From Deltaproteobacteria bacterium (lineage in GTDB: Bacteria > Myxococcota_A > UBA796 > CAJQPC01), in contig JADKFE010000045.1 in assembly GCA_016717595.1 (NCBI GenBank), positions 8,501-72,500 on the forward strand: a stretch of 64,000 nucleotides of DNA, given 5' to 3'. The translations under genes were made by a program, and so were the position numbers. Positions 44,174 to 53,500 of the stretch are shown here, one piece after another (the first letter of the stretch is position 1; each line of letters begins with the position of its first letter). The notes under the pieces are model-generated. The model was not told the origin of the DNA, searched no databases, and worked only from the letters and a program-made list of their open reading frames with translations.

Positions 44174-44951
44174 ATGAGCGAGATGCCGCGCTTCCGATTC
44201 TGGGTTCGCCGGAGCCCCGGGGAAGGAGCGGTGTACGCCATTCGGTTTGAGGTCGAAGGCGGAAAAGGGCTCCTGCGTGTGGCGCGGCCAGGGGGTGCTG
44301 GTCGATCCGCCCGCCCGAGAGTCTGGGTTTGAGGAGCGCCTCACCTCGGCCCAGGTGCGCGCGTCGCGCTTCTTACACGTCTGGGACAGCGGTCGAAAGC
44401 GCCAAGGCTATGTGCTCTCGCGCCTGACGGATCCTGTCTTGGGCAGCCTGCCGCCGACGAGCTGGGAAGAATTACACGTCGTCAGCGACGGCGGCTTCTG
44501 CTGGCTCGTGCCCGGCGGGCCTGAAGAGCTCGACGCCAGCGCCATCGTGCCCATCGAGGTCACGGCCGCGACGACCATCACCGATCTGCCGTCCATCGAC
44601 GTCTCGGCGGCGGATGAGCTCGACGAGCTTGACGATGAGCCCGTGAGCGAAGAGGTCCCCGCCCCAGCGCCCATCGTCGCCGAGCAGCTCGGCGTGCCCC
44701 TTGAGGAGCCCGACCCCGCCGAGGTGCTCTCTGAGTCTAGCCTCATGGTGTTCGGCCGGGCGACGAACCTCGTGCGTTACCTGCGCCGTGAGAAGGCCCG
44801 GGATCGCCACCAGCTCGCCGAGCTTCAGGCCGAGCTTGATCGGCTGCGCCGCCTGCTCGACGAGTCGCAGCGTCGTGAGACCGAGCTGCGCACCCGGGTC
44901 GCCCAGTACCAACGTCGCCTCAAGGCGCGCGAGTCCGCCCTTCAGAAGTGA
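44174..44951 (+). CDS. Unknown protein with a C-terminal coiled coil, split by one frame change
   Basis: About 258 residues once frames are joined. The N-terminus MSEMPRFRFWVRRSPGEGAV begins at 44174, with GAGG upstream. At the AAAA at 44263-44266 one A too many changes the frame; without it the sequence continues GGKGSCVWRGQGVLVDPPAR. The middle is acidic (LDELDDEPVSEEVPAP) and the last 60 residues form a coiled coil (HQLAELQAELDRLRRLLDE). No family was recognised. It is 39 bases upstream of a Ser/Thr kinase, so a signalling partner role is possible. Confidence 0.5.
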
Positions 44952-44990
44952 CCCTCACGGCGTGATCCGCGTTTTAGGGGCGTTGCCCGA

Positions 44991-45797
44991 ATGACCGACG
45001 AAGACCGCTACGAGCTGCTCGGCGAGATCGGGCGCGGCGCGGGAGGCGTGATCTATCGGGCGCGCGACCGCGACCTGGGCCGAGACGTCGCGTTTAAGCT
45101 CCTGCGTCGAGAGGGCTCTACCTTAGACGCGCGGGTGAGGTTTGTGGCGGAGGCGCAGATCCCCGCCCAGCTTGAGCACCCGAACATCATCCCGATTCAC
45201 GACGTCGGGCGCACCCGGGACGGCTCGCTCTTCTACGTCATGAAGCTCGTCCAGGGCCAGACCCTCAAGGAGCACCTCAACGGGCGCACCTCACGCTCGG
45301 AGCTGCTCTTCGCGATGCTCCAGGTGGCCCGGGGCATCGCCTTCGCCCATCACCGGGGGGTGATTCACCGGGATCTCAAGCCTTCAAACGTCATGATCGG
45401 CCTGTTTGGTGAGGTGCTTATTCTCGACTGGGGCCTCGCCCGGCCCACTCGGGGGCTCTCCACCGCGCGGGATGAGCACGGCGGCACGATGACCTTAGAC
45501 GGCGACGTGTTGGGCAGCCTCGGGTACATGGCGCCGGAGCAGGCCCGCGGCGAGGTACACCGCCAAGGTCCGCCCACGGACGTTCACGCCTTCGGGGGCG
45601 TGCTCTATGAGCTGCTCACCGGGCGCCCGCCGCGCCACAGCCGCACGCTCGGCGAGCTGATCCCGCGGCTCAATGAGCTGCCAGAGCCCGCGCCGGGGCC
45701 CCTTGGCGCCTTGGCCAGCCGGTGTCTGGCGCCTGAGCCCGGCGCCCGTCCGCAGTCGGGGGAGGAGCTGCTCGCGCTCTTGGAGCGGGTGACCTGA
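44991..45797 (+). CDS. Small Ser/Thr protein kinase
   Basis: 268 residues, just a kinase domain. Gly loop GEIGRGAGGVIYRARD, Lys in DVAFKLLRRE, Glu in AEAQIPAQLEHPNI, catalytic loop VIHRDLKPSNVMI and DWGLAR in place of DFG. It also has GSLGYMAPEQARGE and the C-lobe DVHAFGGVLYELLTGRPP. There is no transmembrane or sensor domain, so it is likely cytosolic and regulated by partners. The start at 44991 is ATG. It may be co-transcribed with the coiled-coil gene upstream. Confidence 0.92.
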   Translation: MTDEDRYELLGEIGRGAGGVIYRARDRDLGRDVAFKLLRREGSTLDARVRFVAEAQIPAQLEHPNIIPIHDVGRTRDGSLFYVMKLVQGQTLKEHLNGRTSRSELLFAMLQVARGIAFAHHRGVIHRDLKPSNVMIGLFGEVLILDWGLARPTRGLSTARDEHGGTMTLDGDVLGSLGYMAPEQARGEVHRQGPPTDVHAFGGVLYELLTGRPPRHSRTLGELIPRLNELPEPAPGPLGALASRCLAPEPGARPQSGEELLALLERVT

Positions 45798-45815
45798 GCG
45801 GGCTCGGCCGCGGGC

Positions 45816-46544
45816 TCAGTCCAGCAGGCGCTGCCGGGGACGCATCGCGCGCACCCGAGGTTCGGCCCCTGCGCTGTCTTCAGGGCGGATCGCGCTCAGC
45901 GTGCGCTCGATCTCTTCACGAAGCCCGGCGGGGGTCTCCGGGCGCTGCGGCGCGGCGCGGAGGATCACCGAGTCCTCGGGCATCGTCTCGGTCAAGGCGC
46001 GGCGCAGCTTGCGGCGGGCGCGCTGGAGCAGGCCCCGGGCGCCGCTGCGGTTCTGCAGGCCCATCAGCTCGGTGACCTCGGGGATCGACAGGCCCACCTC
46101 GTAATGAAGCGCGACGGCCTCACGCTCCTCGTCGCTCAGGGCCTCCAAGGCGCGGCGCACCCCGGCGGTGCGTTGGCGGCGGCCGAGCTCATCTTGGGCG
46201 TCTCCGCGGGGGTCGGGCAGGGTGGCGCCGTCTTCGCCGCTCTCTTCGCGGCTGCGGGCGCGCCAGTTGAGGCAGAGGTTCCGCGCGACGCGCCAGCTCC
46301 ACGAGGCCCACGAGCACTCCCCCCGAAAGCCTGGCAGAGAGGTGTGCAGGCGCAGCATCGCCTCTTGGGTCAGCTCGGCGGCGACCTCGGGATCACGCAC
46401 CATCGAGGCGCAGATGCCGTAGACGCGGTCCATCTGCCGGGCGAGGAGCGCGGTCGTGGCCTGCTCGTCACCGGCCTGGGCGGCGGTGAGCAGGGCGTCG
46501 TCCTCCGCCGCGCGGTCGAGGGTGCGCTGGTGCGACGCGCTCAC
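45816..46544 (-). CDS. RNA polymerase sigma factor, ECF-like
   Basis: 242 residues. Sigma region 2 reads MDRVYGICASMVRDPEVAAELTQEAMLRLH, with SWRVARNLCLNWR; region 4 reads RALEALSDEEREAVALHYEVGLSIPEVTELMG and SGARGLLQRARRKLRR. A 50-residue tail (PETPAGLREEIERTLSAIRP) follows region 4 and may bind an anti-sigma or other partner. It overlaps the CNB gene by ATGA and is translated after it, so the two are coupled. Target promoters are unknown. Confidence 0.9.
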   Translation of the reverse strand: MSASHQRTLDRAAEDDALLTAAQAGDEQATTALLARQMDRVYGICASMVRDPEVAAELTQEAMLRLHTSLPGFRGECSWASWSWRVARNLCLNWRARSREESGEDGATLPDPRGDAQDELGRRQRTAGVRRALEALSDEEREAVALHYEVGLSIPEVTELMGLQNRSGARGLLQRARRKLRRALTETMPEDSVILRAAPQRPETPAGLREEIERTLSAIRPEDSAGAEPRVRAMRPRQRLLD

Positions 46545-47614
46545 TCAGCGACCGGGGCGCCCTCGCGGGGCGGGCGGAGGGGGTCGCGGAGCGCGGCGGG
46601 CACCACGGGGTTCGTGACGCCGCCAGAGAGGGGCAGGCCCAACAAGGCGCCGCTCGCCCGGGCCTCGGCGCGGAAGTCGGCGTCGGCGCCCGGCGCGTCG
46701 AGGAGGTGGTTCGCCAGGCGGAGCTGGGTGGCCAAGGTGGCGAGCAGCGTCTCGCGCCAGGCCAAGGATCCATCGGCGCTCAGGCGCGCGGGGGCGGCGG
46801 CGCTCACGCGGTAGAGCCAGCCGTCGGACTCGGCGAGGCAGGTGGCGCTGCGGGGGGAGCGGTCCACCAAGGCGTTGACGCCGAAGGGATCCCCGGGGCC
46901 CAGGCGGGCCAGGGTGATGTTTCCGCCGCCGGGCAAGGCGCGTGTGGCGCGAACCTGGCCCTCGGCCACAACGAAGGCGCAGTCCGCGGCGTCACCCTCC
47001 AAGACGAGGCGCTGACCGGCGCGCATCGCCTGGGCGGTGAAGGCCGTTGTTAGCTCGTGAATGAGGCGCTCGGGGAGCTCGGCCTGGCCGGGGAGGCGGC
47101 GCAAGAGGTCCGCGAGGGGAGGGGGCTCGGCGGCGGCGGGCTCGGCGGGGGGCAGGCTGAGGTCGGGGTCGGCGATGACCCCCTGGCTCAGCACCATGTC
47201 GTTCACCGCGCGAACCCGGGCGCAGAGGGTGGTGAGCGCTTGGCCCAGAAGCGCGTCGTAGAGCGGGCTTCGTTGGCGGCGTAAGGCGAGCAGGCCCGAG
47301 CTTCGTAGGCTCAACACCGTCGTCTCTTCAAGGGCCGTCACCGTGGCCGAGGACCGCGCGCCGTCCAGAAACGCCGTGACCTCACCGACGAGCTCCCCGG
47401 GGCCAAGATCGCCTAACTCTGCACGATCGCCCACCGCCCGAAGGCGCCCGCTGAGCACGATCACCAAGCCCGTCGAGGGCTCGCCTCGGGTGAAGAGCGG
47501 CGCGTCAGGCGGCAAAGTGACGAGGCTCCAGAACCGTAAGGAGGCGCGGAGCGTGTCCTCGGAGAGACCTGCGAAGGCGGGAAGCTCCGCCAGCTTTCGC
47601 GCGATGGTCGACAT
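46541..47614 (-). CDS. Protein with two cyclic-nucleotide-binding (CNB) domains
   Basis: 357 residues. The first CNB-like fold is at about 10-125 (LVTLPPDAPLFTRGEPSTGLVIVLSGRLRAVG, with a GELVGEVTAFLDGARSSATV phosphate-binding cassette). The second is at about 175-300 (RAGQRLVLEGDAADCAFVVAEGQVR, GPGDPFGVNALVDRSPRSATC). No DNA-binding or kinase domain is obvious in the remainder. It sits immediately upstream of, and overlaps, a sigma factor gene, so a cNMP- or metabolite-linked control of that sigma factor is plausible but unproven. Confidence 0.75.
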   Translation of the reverse strand: MSTIARKLAELPAFAGLSEDTLRASLRFWSLVTLPPDAPLFTRGEPSTGLVIVLSGRLRAVGDRAELGDLGPGELVGEVTAFLDGARSSATVTALEETTVLSLRSSGLLALRRQRSPLYDALLGQALTTLCARVRAVNDMVLSQGVIADPDLSLPPAEPAAAEPPPLADLLRRLPGQAELPERLIHELTTAFTAQAMRAGQRLVLEGDAADCAFVVAEGQVRATRALPGGGNITLARLGPGDPFGVNALVDRSPRSATCLAESDGWLYRVSAAAPARLSADGSLAWRETLLATLATQLRLANHLLDAPGADADFRAEARASGALLGLPLSGGVTNPVVPAALRDPLRPPREGAPVAE

Positions 47615-47688
47615 CAGGGCTCCGTGGATGGGGAATTGCAGAGTAACCGGCGGCGTGTGACTAAGGCTTCCCGTCTCGGAGGATGGCC

Positions 47689-49488
47689 GTGGAAGACCAT
47701 GAGAGAGGACGCGAAGCCTTCGCGTCTGAAGAAGAGTACCGCTTGCACGCCCTGCGCCACTCGACGGCGCACATCATGGCCGAGGCCATCGGGGTGGTGT
47801 TCCCCGGCGCGCGCTTCGCGATCGGCCCGGCGACGAAGGACGGCTTCTTCTACGACGTCGACGTCCCACGCTCCATCACCCCCGAGGATCTCGCCCGCAT
47901 CGAAGAGGAGATGAAGCGCGTCGTGAAGCGCAACAGCCCCTTCGAGAAGAAGGTCGTCACCCGGGACGAGGCCGTGGCGCTCTTTGGCGCGGCGGGCCAA
48001 GACTTTAAGGTCGAGCGCATCAGCCTCCTGGACGAGGCCGCTGAGATCTCGATCTACGACCACGGCGGCTTCGTCGATCTCTGCCGCGGCCCGCACACCC
48101 CGCGCACGGGCAACTGCAAACACTTCAAGCTGCTCAAGATCTCCGGCGCCTACCTCTATGGCGACTCCGCGAACAAGCAGCTCCAGCGTGTCTACGGCAC
48201 CGTCTGGCCGACCAAAGAGGCGCTCGATCAGTACCTCTTCCGCCTTGAGGAGGCCAAGAAGCGCGATCACCGCCGCCTGGGCACCCAGCTCGGCCTGTTC
48301 ATGTTCCACGACTACGCCCCCGGCGCGGCGTTCTGGCTGCCCAAAGGCGAAGACCTCTACCACACGCTGTCCGAGGCGATGCGCACCTTGCTCAAGGACG
48401 AGGGCTACGTGCCCGTCCGCACGCCGATGGTGTTCGACAAGGCCTTGTGGGAGACGTCGGGCCACTGGGCGCACTACCAAGAGAACATGTACCACTTCGC
48501 CGAGGGCCACCACCACGAGGGCGCCTCGGATGAGGAGGACGACTCGCGGATCCTCGGCCTCAAGCCGATGAACTGCCCGTCCCACATGCTGATCTTCGGC
48601 AGCCAGCGCCGCTCGTACCGCGAGCTGCCCCTGCGCATCCACGACCAGGGCGTGCTGCACCGCAACGAGGTGCGCGGCGCCTTGGGCGGCCTCACCCGCG
48701 TGCGCCAGTTCTGCCAAGACGACGCCCACATCTTCTGCACCCACGAGCAGATTCAGTCCGAGGTCGCCGACCTCTTGAACCTCGTGCGCCGGGTGTACGA
48801 GTGTTTTGGCCTCGGCTTCCAAGCCAAGCTCTCCACCCGCCCTCAGGATCACCTGGGCTCGGTGGCGCTGTGGGATCAGGCTGAGGAGTCGCTGGAGGCC
48901 GCGCTCAAGCAGGCCGGCCTCGAGTACAAGGTCAACGTCGGCGACGGCGCCTTCTACGGCCCCAAGATCGACTTCGACGTGCTCGACGCCTTGGGCCGCG
49001 ACTGGCAGTGCGCCACGATTCAGCTCGACTTCCAGATCCCCCAGCGGTTTGAGCTGCGCTACATCGGCGCCGACAACGCCGAGCACGCCCCCGTCGTCAT
49101 CCACCGCGCCATCTTCGGCAGCTTCGAGCGGTTCATCGGCATCCTCATCGAGCACTACGCCGGGGCCTTCCCGCTGTGGCTCTCGCCGGAGCATGTGCGC
49201 GTGATGACCGTCTCGGAGAAGAGCCTCAGCCACGGCTTGGCGGTGACCGCGGCGCTCAAGGCCGCTGGCGTGAAGGTCACCTTCAACAACAACGACGACA
49301 AGATCGGCAAGAAGATCCGCGAAGGCATCGGCGACAAGGTGCCTTACATGGCGATCATCGGCGAACAAGAGCTGGAGTCCGGCGGCGTGGCCGTGCGCAG
49401 CCGCGACCACGGTGAGCTCGGCGCCTTGAGCGTCGAGGACCTCATCACGCGGCTTCGGGCTGAGGCCCGGGTGCCCTTCAGCGCGTGA
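47689..49488 (+). CDS. thrS: Threonyl-tRNA synthetase lacking a TGS domain
   Basis: About 599 residues. The protein begins directly with the editing domain: HALRHSTAHIMAEAI and FVDLCRGPHTP give the HxxxH and CxxxH zinc-like sites. The catalytic core has GLKPMNCPSHM (zinc Cys), GLTRVRQFCQDDAHIF, FYGPKIDF and VIHRAIFGSFERF. The C-terminal anticodon domain ends at about 595. The GTG at 47689 is preferred over ATG 47683 because GGAGG ends directly at the ATG. The N-terminal TGS domain (about 60-70 residues, present in many bacterial ThrRS) is missing and no room remains upstream. It charges tRNA-Thr. Confidence 0.95.
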   Translation: MEDHERGREAFASEEEYRLHALRHSTAHIMAEAIGVVFPGARFAIGPATKDGFFYDVDVPRSITPEDLARIEEEMKRVVKRNSPFEKKVVTRDEAVALFGAAGQDFKVERISLLDEAAEISIYDHGGFVDLCRGPHTPRTGNCKHFKLLKISGAYLYGDSANKQLQRVYGTVWPTKEALDQYLFRLEEAKKRDHRRLGTQLGLFMFHDYAPGAAFWLPKGEDLYHTLSEAMRTLLKDEGYVPVRTPMVFDKALWETSGHWAHYQENMYHFAEGHHHEGASDEEDDSRILGLKPMNCPSHMLIFGSQRRSYRELPLRIHDQGVLHRNEVRGALGGLTRVRQFCQDDAHIFCTHEQIQSEVADLLNLVRRVYECFGLGFQAKLSTRPQDHLGSVALWDQAEESLEAALKQAGLEYKVNVGDGAFYGPKIDFDVLDALGRDWQCATIQLDFQIPQRFELRYIGADNAEHAPVVIHRAIFGSFERFIGILIEHYAGAFPLWLSPEHVRVMTVSEKSLSHGLAVTAALKAAGVKVTFNNNDDKIGKKIREGIGDKVPYMAIIGEQELESGGVAVRSRDHGELGALSVEDLITRLRAEARVPFSA

Positions 49489-50504
49489 GCCTTCAGCCGC
49501 CCGGCGCCGCCGTCAACATCCTCGATCGGGAGAGCCTCCCCTGCGCCTTGTGCGGCGGGGAGCGTTTTGTCGTCGTGTTGAGCGGCGCCCGGGACTGGAT
49601 CGGGGCGCGGCCCGGCGAGTTCACCCTCGCGCGCTGTGAGGGCTGCGGCCTCATCGCCACGCGGCCCCGGCCCACCCGCGCGGCCTTGGCCTTGTACTAC
49701 GAGGGCGCCTACTCCGGCAGCGGTGACGCGGGCCTCGCCGAGCACGAGCTCGGCGTGAAGGGCCCCGGGCGCCTGGTGAACGGCTACCGCCTGCACGTCA
49801 TCGATCAGCTCCGAAAGCTCGGTGAGAACGACACCTTGCTCGACGTCGGCTGCTCCTACGGCGGCTTGATGTGGCTCGCGCGTAAACGTGCGGGCTGCGC
49901 CACCGTCGGCGTCGACCTCGACGAAGGCGCCCTGAACGCCGCCCACAAGCACCCTCGGGCGAGCTACCACCACGGCGTCTTGACCGAGCTTGGCTTAGAG
50001 GCGGGCCGGTTCAACCTCATCACGTTCATGGAGTGCCTGGAGCACGACCTGAGCCCCGTGGAGACCTTACGCGAGGCCAAGCGGCTGTTGGCCGAAGGCG
50101 GCGTCATCGCCATCGAGGTGCCCTGCTGGGAGGGCCTGTGGCGGCCGATCTTCGGGCGCTTCTGGCTGCCGTTGTTGATGCCCCAGCACCTCCACCACTT
50201 CAGCCCGGCGTCCCTGCGGGCCTGCGTCGAGGCCGCCGGACTTGAGGTGATCGATCAGCGGGCGATGTTTTTCCCGGCCGAGGCCACCTTGAGCTTGGGG
50301 CAGGCCCTCGGCGCCGCCTTGGGGCTGCCCGCGCCGGGCGCCGCGCAGAGCGCCGCCCAGCGTGTGCTCGGCGGCGTCATCGGGCTCGTCTTGGCGCTGT
50401 TCTGGCTCTTTGTGGAGCTTCCAGCCCAATTGTTGATGTGGCTCCTCAACCGCACGGGGCACATGATGCTCATCGCGCGAGCGCCCCAGGCGAGCCCGCG
50501 CTAA
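49485..50504 (+). CDS. Class I SAM methyltransferase with an N-terminal zinc-ribbon-like segment
   Basis: 339 residues starting at a GTG overlapping the thrS stop. The N-terminus carries CALCGGERF and CEGCGLIATRP (two CxxC pairs), then the SAM-binding motif I DVGCSYGGLMWLA and VGVDLDEGAL. The C-terminal part includes a hydrophobic segment (VLGGVIGLVLALFWLFVELPAQ) that should anchor it to the membrane. Related enzymes modify polysaccharide or secondary-metabolite precursors. The order is thrS then methyltransferase; the 3' end overlaps the convergent large protein gene. Confidence 0.82.
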   Translation: MSLQPPGAAVNILDRESLPCALCGGERFVVVLSGARDWIGARPGEFTLARCEGCGLIATRPRPTRAALALYYEGAYSGSGDAGLAEHELGVKGPGRLVNGYRLHVIDQLRKLGENDTLLDVGCSYGGLMWLARKRAGCATVGVDLDEGALNAAHKHPRASYHHGVLTELGLEAGRFNLITFMECLEHDLSPVETLREAKRLLAEGGVIAIEVPCWEGLWRPIFGRFWLPLLMPQHLHHFSPASLRACVEAAGLEVIDQRAMFFPAEATLSLGQALGAALGLPAPGAAQSAAQRVLGGVIGLVLALFWLFVELPAQLLMWLLNRTGHMMLIARAPQASPR

Positions 50505-53500
50505 CGCCCTCGACGGCGAAGGACCCCGAGCAAGCCGAGCAGCGCGCTGAGCACGCCGAGGCTCGCCGGAGCGGGGGCCGCGCTCGTGGCGCACGACGCG
50601 CCGCCGCCGCCCTTCAACACGCCAGGGCCGAGCGGGACGATCCGCCAGTCCGGGTCTACGCAGTCGGCGACGCCGTCGGCGTCCAGATCGGCGAAGCCCT
50701 CATCGACGCTGGCGTCACCGTCGTTGTCGACGCCGTCGCACTCCTCCACGTCGAAGCAGTCCGCGGCGCCGTCCTCGTCTACGTCGGTGAATCCTTCGTC
50801 TACGACCTTGTCGCCGTCGTTGTCTAAGCCGTCGCAGTCCTCAACCTCTAAGCCGTCGCAGTCGCCGTCGTAGTCGGCGTCCGCCATGCCCTCATCGACG
50901 TAGGAGTCCCCGTCGTTGTCCAGGCCGTCGCAGCCCTCTTTGTCGAGGCAGTCGGCGACGCCGTCGAGGTCGGTGTCGGGGTAGCCCTCGTCGATGGTGC
51001 CGTCGCCGTTGTTGTCGCGGCCGTCGCAGTCTTCGCCGTCGAGGCAGTCGGCCAGGCCGTCGTCGTCTTGGTCCTCAAAGTCTTCGTCTACGCGGCGGTC
51101 GCCGTCGTTGTCGAGGCCGTCGCAGTCTTCGCTGTCGAGCTCATCACAGAGGCCGTCGAGGTCGGAGTCGGGGAGGTCCTCGTCTACGGATCCGTCGCCG
51201 TCGTTGTCGATGAGGTCACAGGTCTCGTTGTCTCGGCAGTCGGCGCGGCCGTCGCCGTCGGTGTCGGCGAAGCCCTCGTCAATCTCGCCGTCGCCGTCGT
51301 TGTCTTTGCCGTCGCAGGTCTCGAAGTCGACGCAGTCCGCGGCGCCGTCGCCGTCGGTGTCGGTGAAGCCCTCGTCGATGGCGCCGTCGCCGTTGTTGTC
51401 TTCGCCGTCGCACTCCTCGGTGTCTCGGCAGTCGGCGGTGCCGTCGCCGTCGGTGTCGGGGTAACCTTCGTCGACGAAGCCATCGCCGTCGTTGTCGATG
51501 CCGTCGCAGGCCTCGGCGTCTAAGCCGTCGCAGAGGCCGTCGCCGTCCACGTCGACCTGATCCTCGTCAACGTCGCCGTCGCCGTCGTTGTCGACGCCGT
51601 CGCAGGTCTCGGCGTCTTGGCAGTCGGCCACGCCGTCGAGGTCCACGTCCGAGAAGCCCTCGTCGTCAACGCCGTCGCAGTTGGAGTCCACGCCGTCGCA
51701 GGACTCTTTGCGGCCGGGGTGGCGGCGGCTGTCGTCGTCGTCGCAGTCGAGCCCGCCCCAGGTGGTCGAGATGAAGCCGTCGCCGTCGCTGTCGGGGTAG
51801 GTGGGCTCGGCGAGGAGCAGGGTGACCACGCCCGCGCCCGTCGCCGCGCCATCTCCCAGCGGCGCGCCGATCGCCAGGTCAGGCAGGCCGTCGCCGTTGA
51901 AGTCGCCCCCGGCCATCGCCGCGCCGTGGGCGGAGCCCGCGAGGTTCGCGGTGACGCTGCCCCGGGCGAGGCTCGCCGCGGATGCGGACGCGTCAAGGGC
52001 GTCAGCGCCGTCGAGCACGTAGATCACGTCGAGGTCGGGCGCGCCGATGGTGAGGTCAGGAACGCCGTCATCCCCGAGGTTGATCGCCGCCAATCCCCAT
52101 CCCAGCCCACCGCCGCCAGAGCCGGTGAGCAGACCGTCCGCGCTCGACGTGCGGGTTGGCCAAGACCCGGCGCTCGCTTTGGACTTCACCAGCCACGCCG
52201 CGCCGTCGCCCGTGGCCGCGTCCGGGCCGCCCAGGACGAGGTCGGAGAGACCATCCCCGTTGAGATCGCCGAGGCCCAGCAGGCTCATGCCAGCGCTCGC
52301 CGAGGCCGTGTCGCCGAGCACGGTCACCTGGGACGCCGCCGGGACGTTGCCGCCGGGAAAGGCGCTGGAGCGGATCACATAGAGCGCGCCGCCGCCGCTC
52401 GCCCCCGCGTCGCGCCCTGGCGCGCCGATGCCGAGATCGTCCAGACCGTCGCCGTCCGCGTCTCCCAGGGCGGCGACGGCGGTGCCCAAGGCGTCGTTGG
52501 CCGACGACCCGGTGACTCGGGAGTACGCCGCGCTGAGGGCGCTGTCGGAGAGGCTCGCCCCGCCGAGCACGATGTAGACCGCGCCCGCGCCGGTCGTCGC
52601 CCGGGCAGAGGACGGGGCGCCCACGGCGAGCTCACCATAGCCGTCGCCGTTCATGTCGCCGACGAGCGCCACCGCCGCGCCGGCCTCATCCCCGCTGGCC
52701 TCGCCGCTCAAGATCACGTCCACGTCAGACTCGGTGACCACGCCGCCGAGGGCGCCGCCGAGCAAGAGCCACGCGACGTCCGCGCTGGGGGCGCCGAGGA
52801 GCAGGTCGTCTACGCCGTCGCCGTCGACGTCGCCGCCAGCATCAAGGGCCGCGCCCAGCCGCGCGCCCGTCGCGCCTTGGATCGTGACGTCGGCGTCCGC
52901 CCAGTTGACCGTCCCGCTGGGGCTCGCCAGGCCGCTGAACACCACGACCTCGCTCGCGCCCGGCGCGCCGACGACCAGGTCCGCGAGGCCGTCGTCATCC
53001 AGGTCACCACGAAGGCTCAGCGCCGCGCCGGCCTCATCCCCCGCGGCGGCGCCTTGTACGATGAGATCCGCGTGATCATCCGGGGTGACCTCACCCACCC
53101 AAGTGCGCTGGCCGATGGGGGTAAACCACAACGAGACCGACGCGCTCTTGTCGATGGCGAGGCTGTCGCAGCCCACGCTGAGGCCCTGCGCGCCCGCCTG
53201 AACGCCGATGGCGCCGCTCCGCCCGCGGCGGCTCGTGGACACGCCGGTGTTGGCGTCGCGGTAGACGAAGGTGATCTCGCCGCTGTCGCTCAACAGCGCG
53301 GCGAAGCTCACGCCCTCGGTGTCGCCGTCGGCGATGACGTCCTCCCACACCACCGCGAGGCCCCCGGCGTAGGTCTTCGCCCACACCTTGCCTTGGCGGT
53401 CGAGATCCCAATCACGCCACCACGGCGCCAAGAAGCTCGCCGTGCCGCTGCCATCCGCGACGCAGTCTCCTGTGGAGCGCGCGCCAGGGTCGCCGGAGAG

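Noticed and set aside
50645..51700. CRISPR-like regular repeat array
   Set aside because: The 96-base period keeps codon phase and encodes a conserved 32-residue unit with no unique spacers.
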